From positions 269,333-333,332 of the forward strand of contig JBCBAC010000003.1 in the NCBI GenBank assembly GCA_038532735.1: a stretch of 64,000 nucleotides of DNA. The letters are read 5' to 3'. The notes under the pieces were generated by a model. It was given only the letters and a program-made list of their open reading frames with translations, made no database searches and had not been told where the DNA came from. This document shows, one piece after another, positions 52,410 to 59,615 of the stretch; position 1 is the stretch's first letter, and every line of letters starts with the position of its first letter. Both the position numbers and the translations under genes were made by a program. This DNA comes from JAHTBL01 sp038532735. GTDB taxonomy: Bacteria; Pseudomonadota; Alphaproteobacteria; Rhodobacterales; Rhodobacteraceae.

Positions 52410-52762
52410 TAAACTGCGACAGCCGACACCACATCGTTTGAGGCTGCCGATGGCGCGCTCACAAAGGCGGTCTCGTCAAACTCCGAACCCGAGAAGCCCA
52501 GCAACATATGCCCGTCGCAGGCCTGCACGTAGCGCATCACCGTATCCCAGTTGGGCAGCCCGCCAGTGGGGGCCTCCAACCGCGAAATCATCGGCTGCGT
52601 CAGGGTTGATCGCGCCTCGATATCCTTTTGCGTCAGCCGCTTTTCCTTACGTAACGCGCGCAGGGCCAGCGCCAGCTTGCGCTTGAACTCATGGGGCTCC
52701 GCGCCTGCCACCACATCAGGGCGGCGGCTGCGCACCCGGTTTCTAAAACTTGTCGTCGCCAT
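52409..52762 (-). CDS. XRE-family antitoxin / repressor (HigA-like)
   Basis: This 117-residue protein has an N-terminal basic region and a helix-turn-helix at about residues 30-75 (LRALRKEKRLTQKDIEARSTLTQPMISRLEA). It has the fold of HigA-type antitoxins, which bind the operon promoter and neutralise the toxin encoded upstream. ATG 52762 follows GGGAGG and overlaps the toxin stop by 20 bp. The toxin-first gene order is typical of higBA-type modules. Confidence 0.72.
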   Translation of the reverse strand: MATTSFRNRVRSRRPDVVAGAEPHEFKRKLALALRALRKEKRLTQKDIEARSTLTQPMISRLEAPTGGLPNWDTVMRYVQACDGHMLLGFSGSEFDETAFVSAPSAASNDVVSAVAV

Positions 52763-53141
52763 GGGCTGCCTCCCAACTTGCATGTCTCAATTCAAAATGC
52801 CTCTCGGCCTTGCGCCGTGCTGCCTCGCACGGATGCTCTTTGCTGCGCACCAGACCATGCACGATGCAGGGCCAGGGCGGGTCTTTCGCGATCTGAAGCG
52901 ACACGGCTAACCTCAGATGCGCGCAGCGCGGGATTTCAATCGCATAGATCTCATAGCGATCGGCTAACAGCCCGCACCGTTCCGTCAGATCGGGATCGCT
53001 CAACTCCAGCTCTTCGAGAAGCAGATCGACCCCCATCATGCATTGCGTCGAGGGGGCATCAAACTCTGCGAGGACCTCTGCAAGATAGGCCGCAACCGGT
53101 TCCACCGCACGTTTCACGCCTTTGCCTCTCTTCGCTGACAT
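52743..53141 (-). CDS. HigB/RelE-superfamily-like toxin (putative)
   Basis: This 132-residue protein has a C-terminal stretch (RYEIYAIEIPRCAHLRLA, CIVHGLVRSKEHPCEAARRKAERHFELR) with the layout of HigB-type mRNA interferases: a core beta strand, then a K/R-rich loop and a last helix. The sequence is divergent and the classical active-site residues cannot be assigned with certainty. ATG 53141 is preferred over ATG 53156 because the latter lies in the -10 region. It overlaps the XRE gene, and a 12-bp palindrome over its promoter is consistent with autoregulation. Confidence 0.58.
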   Translation of the reverse strand: MSAKRGKGVKRAVEPVAAYLAEVLAEFDAPSTQCMMGVDLLLEELELSDPDLTERCGLLADRYEIYAIEIPRCAHLRLAVSLQIAKDPPWPCIVHGLVRSKEHPCEAARRKAERHFELRHASWEAAHGDDKF

Positions 53142-53146
53142 CACAT

Positions 53147-53175
53147 GATATATCATTTGAGGTATATAACTTCAA
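53147..53175 (-). promoter_or_regulatory. Promoter and operator of the toxin-antitoxin operon
   Basis: On the minus strand TTGAAG (53175-53170) is 17 bp from TATATC (53152-53147). The perfect 12-bp palindrome ATGATATATCAT (53145-53156) covers the -10 box and would be a good autorepressor site. Predicted transcription start is near 53140, close to or at the ATG of the toxin gene. Confidence 0.6.
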
Positions 53176-53176
53176 G

Positions 53177-53350
53177 AGCATATCCGTGCCATCCATGCAC
53201 AAAACGCATACCGGCTATGCTTCGATTCCCGGCATGCAGGTCTTGCTGCATTCACAAACCGCCCCTAAATGCAGCATCGAAGGCGCGATATTGTGCGCTT
53301 TCATACCTCCCTGTTGGACTTCGGCCGAGCTTTTGCTCGGCCTTTTTTTT
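53177..53350 (+). ncRNA. Candidate structured small RNA with Hfq-type terminator
   Basis: No coding gene on the plus strand explains the very strong terminator at 53323-53350 (GGCCGAGC, TTTT, GCTCGGCC, then T8). Upstream are a perfect hairpin, GCATA-CCGGC-TATGC (53206-53220), and a larger stem-loop. In the latter, CTTCGA (53220-53225) pairs with TCGAAG (53277-53282) and TGCTGCATT (53244-53252) with AATGCAGCA (53268-53276), with an 18-base bulge between. A CCTCCC stretch at 53306-53311 could bind ribosome sites of target mRNAs. A TATAAC -10-like box at 53165-53170 would start the RNA near 53177, but the -35 is weak. Structure is seen; expression and function are inferred. Confidence 0.55.
53323..53350 (+). 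terminator. Strong Rho-independent terminator
   Basis: An 8-bp perfect GC-rich stem (GGCCGAGC/GCTCGGCC) with a TTTT loop is followed by eight T residues. It is the 3' end of the candidate small RNA and lies 46 bp before the small membrane-protein gene at 53397. Confidence 0.88.
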
Positions 53351-53396
53351 CGCCCCGCCCTTTTCGAAGGACACGAGCGCGCGTAAATCCCTGTCC

Positions 53397-53633
53397 ATGG
53401 AAAACTGCGCCGAACAAACGATGATCCTGCCCTTCAGCCTCTTTTGGCTGGGCGCACTTGTCACGATCCTGATGATCCGCCGCGCCAACAACTTCTCGAT
53501 CAAGGACACGGTGCGCGCGGCGATCGGTATGCGCGGCTATACTCGGACCCGCGCAATCACCATCGGTCAATTGCTGACACTTACCGTGCCCTTGGCGCTC
53601 TGGGTGGTGATGATGCAAGCCTGCAAGGCCTAA
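53397..53633 (+). CDS. Small two-TM membrane protein of unknown function
   Basis: This 78-residue protein has two hydrophobic helices: MILPFSLFWLGALVTILMI (about residues 9-27) and QLLTLTVPLALWVVMMQA (about 58-75). A short polar segment, RRANNFSIKDTVRAA, lies between them. I recognise no family. A second in-frame ATG (residue 9) is possible and neither has a strong ribosome site. A terminator hairpin lies directly downstream. Confidence 0.6.
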   Translation: MENCAEQTMILPFSLFWLGALVTILMIRRANNFSIKDTVRAAIGMRGYTRTRAITIGQLLTLTVPLALWVVMMQACKA

Positions 53634-53640
53634 GACATGA

Positions 53641-53673
53641 AAAACGGGACCCGCGCGAGGCAGATCCCGTTTT
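53641..53673. terminator. Bidirectional terminator between two small convergent genes
   Basis: AAAACGGGA (53641-53649) pairs perfectly with TCCCGTTTT (53665-53673). Flanking A and T residues serve both the gene ending at 53633 and the one ending at 53695. Confidence 0.72.
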
Positions 53674-53694
53674 CGTTCGGTGAAGGTGGCAATG

Positions 53695-53868
53695 TTACTC
53701 TGCGGGCGTTTGCAGACGCGCCAGCCGCTCTGCCGCGCCATCCCGCGAGAGCGCCGATTTCGGGCCACCCTGCTGGCGGCGTTTCTCGGTGTCGCGGGCG
53801 CTGATATAGCCGAAGACGGCCACAAAACCCAAAGTGCCGAAAGTCAGTAGTCCAAGTCCGAAGTCCAT
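53695..53868 (-). CDS. Small single-TM protein (57 aa), unknown function
   Basis: This frame encodes 57 residues: an N-terminal helix (LGLLTFGTLGFVAVFGYI, about residues 4-22) and a basic tail (SARDTEKRRQQGG). AAAGGGA lies 6 nt before ATG 53868, and a terminator follows at 53641-53673, so it is a likely genuine small gene. No family is recognised. Confidence 0.7.
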   Translation of the reverse strand: MDFGLGLLTFGTLGFVAVFGYISARDTEKRRQQGGPKSALSRDGAAERLARLQTPAE

Positions 53869-53942
53869 GTCGTTCCCTTTCGCGCTGGTGTGATAGAATG
53901 TCGTGATATTGTTCGGGATACGGGAGATTTTGGCCGCTAGAT

Positions 53943-53992
53943 CAAAAAGAAAAGGTTTTTTCTTTTGTTTTCAATAGCATACAAATGTATGC
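53943..53992. promoter_or_regulatory. AT-rich inverted repeats upstream of two small genes
   Basis: Two dyads lie in the 180-bp gap 53869-54048: AAAAGAAAA with TTTTCTTTT (about 53946-53967), and GCATAC-AAAT-GTATGC (53977-53992). They are more AT-rich than the surroundings and could bind a regulator. No gene is visible here. Confidence 0.35.
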
Positions 53993-54048
53993 GAAAAGCT
54001 GTACCCCGTATTTCTATAAAGATGACGCAGGGTTAGCCGATCTGGCGC

Positions 54049-54309
54049 TTATCTTATGACAATGATCACAGCGCCGAAAAAAATCGCAAGACCGATGAAA
54101 CCGAACTGCGCTGCGAAAAGGCTGAGCAGAAAAAGCAGTCCCAAAACGCCGCCCACAACGGCCACCTGACCGCGCAACGAGAGCTCAGCAATCGTGTCTT
54201 CAACCTCAACCGATGTTTTGCCCGGCCAAAGCGCACCGATCAGAGCCGCCGCCACCCGACGGCAGTGACGCCCCACAGGCGCAAGCACTGTGTCTCGATC
54301 CGCAGTCAT
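54049..54309 (-). CDS. Small membrane protein of unknown function
   Basis: This 86-residue protein has an N-terminal polar half (MTADRDTVLAPVGRHCRR to IAELSLRG) and two adjacent hydrophobic helices at the C-terminus (VAVVGGVLGLLFLLSLFA and IGLAIFFGAVIIVIR). No family recognised. It lies 126 bp from purL in divergent orientation. Confidence 0.6.
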   Translation of the reverse strand: MTADRDTVLAPVGRHCRRVAAALIGALWPGKTSVEVEDTIAELSLRGQVAVVGGVLGLLFLLSLFAAQFGFIGLAIFFGAVIIVIR

Positions 54310-54435
54310 CAGATGCGCTCCTCCACGCGGTCAGCCTAGCACCGCATCCCCACGTATCGCAATGCCGCAGCCCCTTCCCCCGCGCGCGCCCTTGCCCTAA
54401 GAGACGTGGCAAAAGACGACCTTGGGGAATCCTTT

Positions 54436-56595
54436 ATGCAAGAGCCTGCCATCTCGCCCGATCTCATCGCTGCACACGGGCTGAGCCCGGATGAGTATGA
54501 CCGCATCCTTGAGATCATCGGACGAGAGCCCTCTTTCACCGAGCTTGGCATCTTTTCAGCCATGTGGAACGAACATTGTTCCTACAAATCCTCCAAGAAA
54601 TGGCTGCGCACCCTGCCCACTGATGGCCCGCAAGTGATCTGCGGCCCCGGTGAGAATGCAGGCGTCGTCGATATCGGCGACGGCCAGGCCGTCGTCTTCA
54701 AGATGGAAAGCCACAACCACCCCTCCTATATCGAGCCATACCAAGGCGCGGCCACCGGCGTCGGCGGTATTCTCCGCGACGTCTTCACCATGGGCGCGCG
54801 CCCGATCGCGGCAATGAACGCGCTCAGCTTCGGCGAACCCGATCACCCCAAAACCCGCCAGTTGGTCAACGGCGTCGTCGAGGGCATCGGCGGCTACGGC
54901 AACTGTTTCGGCGTCCCCAATGTCGGTGGCGAGGTGCGCTTCCACGCCGCCTATAACGGCAACTGCCTCGTGAACGCCTTCGCCGCGGGCCTCGCCGATG
55001 CCGACAAAATCTTCTATTCCGCCGCCTCCGGTGTCGGCATGCCCGTCGTCTATCTCGGTGCCAAAACCGGCCGTGACGGTGTCGGCGGTGCCACCATGGC
55101 CTCCGCCGAGTTTGACGACACGATCGAGGAAAAGCGCCCCACCGTCCAAGTGGGCGACCCCTTCACCGAAAAGCGCCTGATGGAAGCCACGCTGGAGCTG
55201 ATGCAAACCGGCGCCGTGATCTCCATTCAGGATATGGGCGCGGCTGGCCTCACCTGCTCTGCCGTCGAAATGGGTGACAAGGGCGATCTGGGTGTGAAGC
55301 TAAACCTCAACGACGTCCCCGTCCGCGAAGACGCGATGACCGCCTACGAGATGATGCTGAGCGAGTCACAGGAACGCATGCTCATGGTCCTCAAGCCCGA
55401 ACTGGAAGCCGAGGCGAAAGCCGTCTTCGACAAATGGGACCTCGATTTCGCTATCGTCGGCGAAACCATTGCCGAAGACCGCTTCATCATCATGCATAAC
55501 GGCGAGGTGAAAGCTGACCTGCCGCTCAAGGCCCTCTCCGGCACCGCCCCCGAATATGATCGCCCATGGGTCGAAACACCTGCTGCCGATCCGCTGGGCG
55601 ACATCCCCGAGATTGATCCCATCGACGGCCTCAAGGCGCTGCTCTCCAGCCCCAACTACGCGGCCAAGCAATGGGTGTACGAGCAATACGACCACATGGT
55701 CATGGCCGACACCGCCCGCGCGCCCGGCTTCGGCTCCGGCATCGTGCGGGTCCACGGCACCGAAAAAGCTCTTGCCTTCACCAGCGACGTGACCCCGCGC
55801 TACGTCAAAGCCAACCCGTTCGAGGGTGGCAAGCAAGCGGTGGCCGAGGCTTACCGCAACCTCACCGCAGTGGGCGCGACACCCTTGGCCACGACCGACA
55901 ACCTCAACTTCGGCAACCCCGAAAAGCCCGAGATCATGGGCCAGTTCGTCGGCGCGATCAAAGGCATCGGCGAGGCTGTTGCTGCCCTCGATATGCCCAT
56001 CGTGTCGGGCAACGTGTCGCTTTACAACGAGACCGACGGCAAAGGCATCCTGCCCACCCCCACCATCGGCGCCGTGGGTCTTCTGTCCAACGAAGACGAG
56101 ATGATCTGCGACATCGTCCGCGACGGCCATGTCGCCCTGCTCATCGGCGAAAACACCGGCCATCTCGGCCAATCAGCCCTTCTGGCCGAGGTCTTCAACC
56201 GCGAAGACGGCGACGCGCCCCATGTCGATCTGGACGCGGAAAAGCGCAACGGTGATTTCATCCGCGCCAATCGCGACCTTATCAAAGCCTGCACGGATCT
56301 GGCCGATGGTGGCCTCGCCCTCGCCGCGTTTGAGCTGGCCGAAGAAGCCGGCGTCGGCCTACAGCTTGACGCCGCCGACACCCCCACGCTCTTTGGCGAA
56401 GATCAGGCCCGCTACCTTGTAGCCTGCAATTTCGACCAAGCCGAAGCGCTGATGATCAACGCCGCGTCAGCCGGTGTGCCCATCACCTCCGTCGGGCGCT
56501 TCACGGGCGACACCGTCAAGATCGGCACGTCCGAGGCCCCGCTGGCAGAGCTCTCCCAGCTCTTCCGCACCTCCTTTGCGGCTGCGGTGGCATGA
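54436..56595 (+). CDS. purL: Phosphoribosylformylglycinamidine synthase, PurL subunit
   Basis: This 719-residue ATP-dependent enzyme converts FGAR to FGAM in purine synthesis. It is the small PurL form and needs PurQ (glutaminase) and PurS, which are not in the window. Conserved stretches: GIFSAMWNEHCSYKSSKKWL near the N-terminus, KMESHNHPSYIEPYQGAATGVGG, and DMGAAGLTCSAVEMGDKG. ATG 54436 follows GGGGAA; the 10-residue-longer start is rejected. It overlaps the next gene by 4 bp. Confidence 0.95.
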   Translation: MQEPAISPDLIAAHGLSPDEYDRILEIIGREPSFTELGIFSAMWNEHCSYKSSKKWLRTLPTDGPQVICGPGENAGVVDIGDGQAVVFKMESHNHPSYIEPYQGAATGVGGILRDVFTMGARPIAAMNALSFGEPDHPKTRQLVNGVVEGIGGYGNCFGVPNVGGEVRFHAAYNGNCLVNAFAAGLADADKIFYSAASGVGMPVVYLGAKTGRDGVGGATMASAEFDDTIEEKRPTVQVGDPFTEKRLMEATLELMQTGAVISIQDMGAAGLTCSAVEMGDKGDLGVKLNLNDVPVREDAMTAYEMMLSESQERMLMVLKPELEAEAKAVFDKWDLDFAIVGETIAEDRFIIMHNGEVKADLPLKALSGTAPEYDRPWVETPAADPLGDIPEIDPIDGLKALLSSPNYAAKQWVYEQYDHMVMADTARAPGFGSGIVRVHGTEKALAFTSDVTPRYVKANPFEGGKQAVAEAYRNLTAVGATPLATTDNLNFGNPEKPEIMGQFVGAIKGIGEAVAALDMPIVSGNVSLYNETDGKGILPTPTIGAVGLLSNEDEMICDIVRDGHVALLIGENTGHLGQSALLAEVFNREDGDAPHVDLDAEKRNGDFIRANRDLIKACTDLADGGLALAAFELAEEAGVGLQLDAADTPTLFGEDQARYLVACNFDQAEALMINAASAGVPITSVGRFTGDTVKIGTSEAPLAELSQLFRTSFAAAVA

Positions 56596-57059
56596 TCCGC
56601 ACCGCAACCGAGGCGGATTTTGACTTCATCCGGGCCATTCAAAGCGATCCGGCCAATCTGAAAACGATCGCCGAAGACAGCCTGAATGGCCTCGCGCATT
56701 ACCTGACGGACGCCCATACAGATCTGCTGATCTGGGAACAGAACGCAATGCCGCAAGGCTTCATCGTTCTCGCAGGCGTAAACTATAAAGACGTCGTCGA
56801 ACTGCGCCGCCTCGCCCTCAAATCCCCTGGCCAAGGTCAGGGACAAGCCGTCATCGCTGATATCATTGCCTATAGTTTTGACATGCTCGATGCGCAGCGT
56901 CTCTGGTTTGACGTTGCAGCCGACAACACCCGTGCCCGCCGCGCCTATGAACGCGCGGGCTTCACTTATGAAGGCACCCTGCGCCAGCACTGGCTGCGCC
57001 GCTCCGGCGACCGCGCCGATCTTGCGCTTTACGGCATGCTTCGTGATGAGCGCCCCTAA
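56592..57059 (+). CDS. GNAT-family N-acetyltransferase (RimI/RimJ-like)
   Basis: This 155-residue protein has the GNAT fold with the acetyl-CoA loop (ALKSPGQGQGQAVIADII, about residues 76-93). The terminal motif DVAADNTRARRAYERAGFTYEGTLRQH is typical of RimJ/RimL-like members, which acetylate protein N-termini or small molecules. The target is not known. It starts inside the purL stop. Confidence 0.82.
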   Translation: MIRTATEADFDFIRAIQSDPANLKTIAEDSLNGLAHYLTDAHTDLLIWEQNAMPQGFIVLAGVNYKDVVELRRLALKSPGQGQGQAVIADIIAYSFDMLDAQRLWFDVAADNTRARRAYERAGFTYEGTLRQHWLRRSGDRADLALYGMLRDERP

Positions 57060-57126
57060 ACCCGCGCTTGCGCCGCCCTCGCCTGCGCCCTACATTTTCC
57101 GCCAATAGCCAAAGCCGGAGCCACAC

Positions 57127-57363
57127 ATGCCCATCACCGCCCACGAGATCGAAACCCTCCTGCGAGAGAGCTTCCCGGACGCACAGATCACCGTGCAGGG
57201 CGATGACGGCGCACATTTCGCTGCCGAAGTGATTGATGCGTCGTTTGAGGGCAAGAACCGCGTGCAACAACAACGCGCGGTCTATGCCGCCCTTAAAGGC
57301 AAGATGGACGGCAGCCACGGAGAGCTACACGCCCTCGCGCTGACTACCAAAGCCCCCGGTTAA
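57127..57363 (+). CDS. bolA: BolA family protein
   Basis: This 78-residue protein of the BolA-like fold partners with monothiol glutaredoxin to carry [2Fe-2S] clusters and signal iron status. A conserved block, GKNRVQQQRAVYAALKG with the following HALAL, matches the family, and the spacing suits the short BolA type. A membrane protein and grxD follow directly; the last is its expected partner. The conserved His in HALAL could ligate a cluster. Confidence 0.88.
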   Translation: MPITAHEIETLLRESFPDAQITVQGDDGAHFAAEVIDASFEGKNRVQQQRAVYAALKGKMDGSHGELHALALTTKAPG

Positions 57364-57627
57364 ATGGATGGGGCGATCATCATCGGCCTTTGCGTGGCCA
57401 TCGCGATCGTCCTCTGGATCACTGCCGCCCGCGCGATCCGCGCCGACAAGACCACCCAACGCGGGCTTGAACCCGGCGACGGAGACCATATCATAGACGT
57501 GAATTATTCGTCGGGCCTCGGAGGGCAGCAAAGCCAGATCCGCGTCCCCCGCGACCCGCAGGAATACGCAAAAACCTTTGTCCCAAAGGACAAAAAACCG
57601 AACACAAAGCCCAAGGAAAAATCATGA
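57364..57627 (+). CDS. Small single-TM protein between bolA and grxD
   Basis: This 87-residue protein has one N-terminal helix (AIIIGLCVAIAIVLWITAA, about residues 4-22), then a polar region with DHIIDVNYSSGLGGQQSQIRV and a Lys/Pro-rich tail. It starts immediately after the bolA stop (57361-57363) and overlaps grxD by 4 bp. The family is not recognised; genomic position suggests a link to the Grx4-BolA partnership or to simple operon packing. Confidence 0.68.
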   Translation: MDGAIIIGLCVAIAIVLWITAARAIRADKTTQRGLEPGDGDHIIDVNYSSGLGGQQSQIRVPRDPQEYAKTFVPKDKKPNTKPKEKS

Positions 57628-57986
57628 GCGACGCCGCCACCCAGATCAAAGAGACCGTGACCGCCAATGACGTGGTGCTCTTCATGAAAGGCACCAAGTC
57701 CATGCCGCAATGCGGGTTTTCCTCCCGCGTGGCTGGTGTGCTGAACTTCATGGGGGTCGATTATGCCGACGTCAACGTGCTGGCTGATGAGGACATACGC
57801 CAGGGCATCAAGGACTATTCCGACTGGCCTACGATCCCTCAGCTTTACGTCAAAGGCGAATTTGTTGGCGGGTGCGATATCATTACTGAGATGACGCTTT
57901 CCGGCGAGCTTGATACGCTGTTCAACGAAAACGGCGTGGGCTTCGACAAGGACGCGGCTGACAAGATCCGCGAAGCCAACGCCTAA
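57624..57986 (+). CDS. grxD: Monothiol glutaredoxin (Grx4/GrxD type)
   Basis: This 120-residue protein has the CGFS active site (Cys30, in MPQCGFSSRV). It also has the conserved WPTIPQLYVKGEFVGGCDI that ends the thioredoxin fold and binds glutathione. Such proteins assemble and transfer [2Fe-2S] clusters, often as heterodimers with BolA; bolA lies 261 bp upstream. The operon is bolA, membrane protein, grxD with overlapping or adjoining ends. Confidence 0.95.
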   Translation: MSDAATQIKETVTANDVVLFMKGTKSMPQCGFSSRVAGVLNFMGVDYADVNVLADEDIRQGIKDYSDWPTIPQLYVKGEFVGGCDIITEMTLSGELDTLFNENGVGFDKDAADKIREANA

Positions 57987-57992
57987 GCCGTC

Positions 57993-58014
57993 GTCCCGGG
58001 CCTGACCCGGGGCC
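57993..58014. repeat. Short dispersed palindrome, copy 3
   Basis: CCCGGG (57996-58001) and CCCGGGG (58006-58012) around the CTGA spacer give the same core as copies at 4886-4906 and 5701-5721. It immediately follows grxD and may act as a 3' RNA hairpin. Confidence 0.45.
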
Positions 58015-58079
58015 TCTCAGTTTTTAGGCAATACGCTTTGACCAACGAGCCGCCGGATCACGTCCGGGGCGCGGCCTCC

Positions 58080-58478
58080 TTACCGCCCCTTTGCACGATA
58101 CGCCGCAAAGAGATCGCTCACCAACACGCCCTCAATCCGCATGCCTTCAAGATTGGCATCGCGGATATCAACGCCTGTCAGGTTTGCGCCGTCAATCCGC
58201 AGCCCGCTCAGATTGGCCGCTGTGATTGTCACCCCGGACAGATTCGCATTGTTGACTGTCACGCCAGAGAGATTGACGTTGTCGAAGCCAGCACCGCTGA
58301 GGTTCACATCGTCGAACCGGGCAGCAGCGAGGTTGGTGTCGGTAAATTGTGCGCCTTCGAGCACGGCAAAGAAGTGCGCACCGCTCAGATCAACACCATC
58401 GAAATTCGCCCCGGCCATTTTGGCGCGCTGAAAGTGCCGCCCGCTCAGATCGTCTCCGTCAAACGGGTCTGCAGGCAT
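58080..58478 (-). CDS. Pentapeptide-repeat protein
   Basis: This 132-residue protein is built mainly of tandem A(D/N)LXX-type pentapeptides, for example GADFDGVDLSG-like and NLSGVTVNNANLSGVTITAANLSG. The repeats form a right-handed quadrilateral beta helix. It is short, without other domains. Some family members mimic DNA or block gyrase, but no role can be assigned here. It converges on grxD and lies 9 bp after the zapA stop. Confidence 0.88.
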   Translation of the reverse strand: MPADPFDGDDLSGRHFQRAKMAGANFDGVDLSGAHFFAVLEGAQFTDTNLAAARFDDVNLSGAGFDNVNLSGVTVNNANLSGVTITAANLSGLRIDGANLTGVDIRDANLEGMRIEGVLVSDLFAAYRAKGR

Positions 58479-58487
58479 CAGCGCACC

Positions 58488-58901
58488 CTACCCCAGTTTC
58501 TCGTTGACAGAGGCCGCCACCGCTTCGGCGCGGGCGGCCAGTTCAGCCATCGTTTCCTCGACCTGCGGCGGGATCACCGGGACTTCGATCTTCTCGGGCT
58601 CGGGCTGCGGACGGTTGAGCGCCTCTGACAGCTGCTTTTCCAAGGCCGCGACGCGCGTCTCAAGTTCTTCCTTCTCGGCCCCAAACCCGTGCGCCTGATC
58701 TTCCAGCCCTGCAGTCTTGTCTGCCAGCATCAGGCCCGCCATCAGAAGCATCTGGCTTTCTGGCATCCGTCCAATCTGGCTGGTCAGCACGCTTGCCTCA
58801 ATATCGAGCAGTTTCGCGGCGGATCGCAGATACGCTTCTTCGCCATCCTGACAGGCAACGTTGAAGTTACGACCGCCAATCTCTACGTCCACTGAGGCCA
58901 T
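58488..58901 (-). CDS. zapA: Cell-division protein ZapA
   Basis: This 137-residue protein binds FtsZ and stabilises the Z ring. The N-terminal domain starts MASVDVEIGGRNFNVACQDGEEAYLRSAAKLLD, and the coiled-coil C-terminus runs to about residue 95. A Pro/Glu-rich linker and an Ala-rich tail follow. The start overlaps the stop of the coiled-coil gene upstream by one base, so the two are expressed together. Confidence 0.88.
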   Translation of the reverse strand: MASVDVEIGGRNFNVACQDGEEAYLRSAAKLLDIEASVLTSQIGRMPESQMLLMAGLMLADKTAGLEDQAHGFGAEKEELETRVAALEKQLSEALNRPQPEPEKIEVPVIPPQVEETMAELAARAEAVAASVNEKLG

Positions 58902-59389
58902 TACGCGCCCTCCTTCATGAGCGGAGCCAGTTCTTCCAGGATCACGTCCAACTCTGCCGCATCTGCCGATTGCATCGCGCGCAGCGCCTCAAGCTCGGTC
59001 ATCATCGCCTTGTTGATCAAGTGCGGCTCTGCCAGCCCTTCGGCATTGGCTTCCCGCAGTTTGGCGACCGCGTCGCGCAGCTGACCGTTTACATGACGAA
59101 GGTGCTGTAACTCTTTGTCGATCTTGGAGATTTTCTCGGCTTGCGCCGCCAGAGCCTCCCCTTGACCCGCCACTTCGCCGTCCTGCCGTTCCTTCAAAGT
59201 GCGGATCCGCTCTTCCAGCTGGGCATTGGCGATTTTCTCGTCTTCCAGCTGTGCGCGAAGTGCGGTCAACTCGGCCTCCACCCCGCCCGTTTCCGGTGCA
59301 GCGACGGGCTTTGACAGCGCCTCGACACCTGCACCGATAGCTTCAAGCGCGGCGCTGATGCGGCGCTCATATTCTGCAAGCTCACTCAT
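58901..59389 (-). CDS. Coiled-coil protein of unknown function upstream of zapA
   Basis: This 162-residue protein is predicted to be almost entirely a coiled coil (heptad-rich from about residue 35 to 130, for example LRAQLEDEKIANAQLEERI and KISKIDKELQHLRHV). It has no signal or membrane segment. Its gene overlaps the zapA start by one base, suggesting a role connected with division. The family is not recognised from sequence alone. Confidence 0.75.
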   Translation of the reverse strand: MSELAEYERRISAALEAIGAGVEALSKPVAAPETGGVEAELTALRAQLEDEKIANAQLEERIRTLKERQDGEVAGQGEALAAQAEKISKIDKELQHLRHVNGQLRDAVAKLREANAEGLAEPHLINKAMMTELEALRAMQSADAAELDVILEELAPLMKEGA

Positions 59390-59615
59390 CTATGGGGCCC
59401 CTTCTGCTCTGGTCCTCATCCCGCTCGGCGCGTTGGCCGAATCAAACCCGTTCCGGTTGTTTCGCAAGTGTAGCGCACTGGATCGGATTTTGCCCATCCT
59501 TTGCGAACAAGGGCTTAGGGGGCGGCATTAAAGTGCCTGTCCTCAACGCTTGAACTTCGGCCCTTGGCTGGTAAACCCCATTCATCTGTTTCTGTCGCCA
59601 AAGGACATCACCTCC

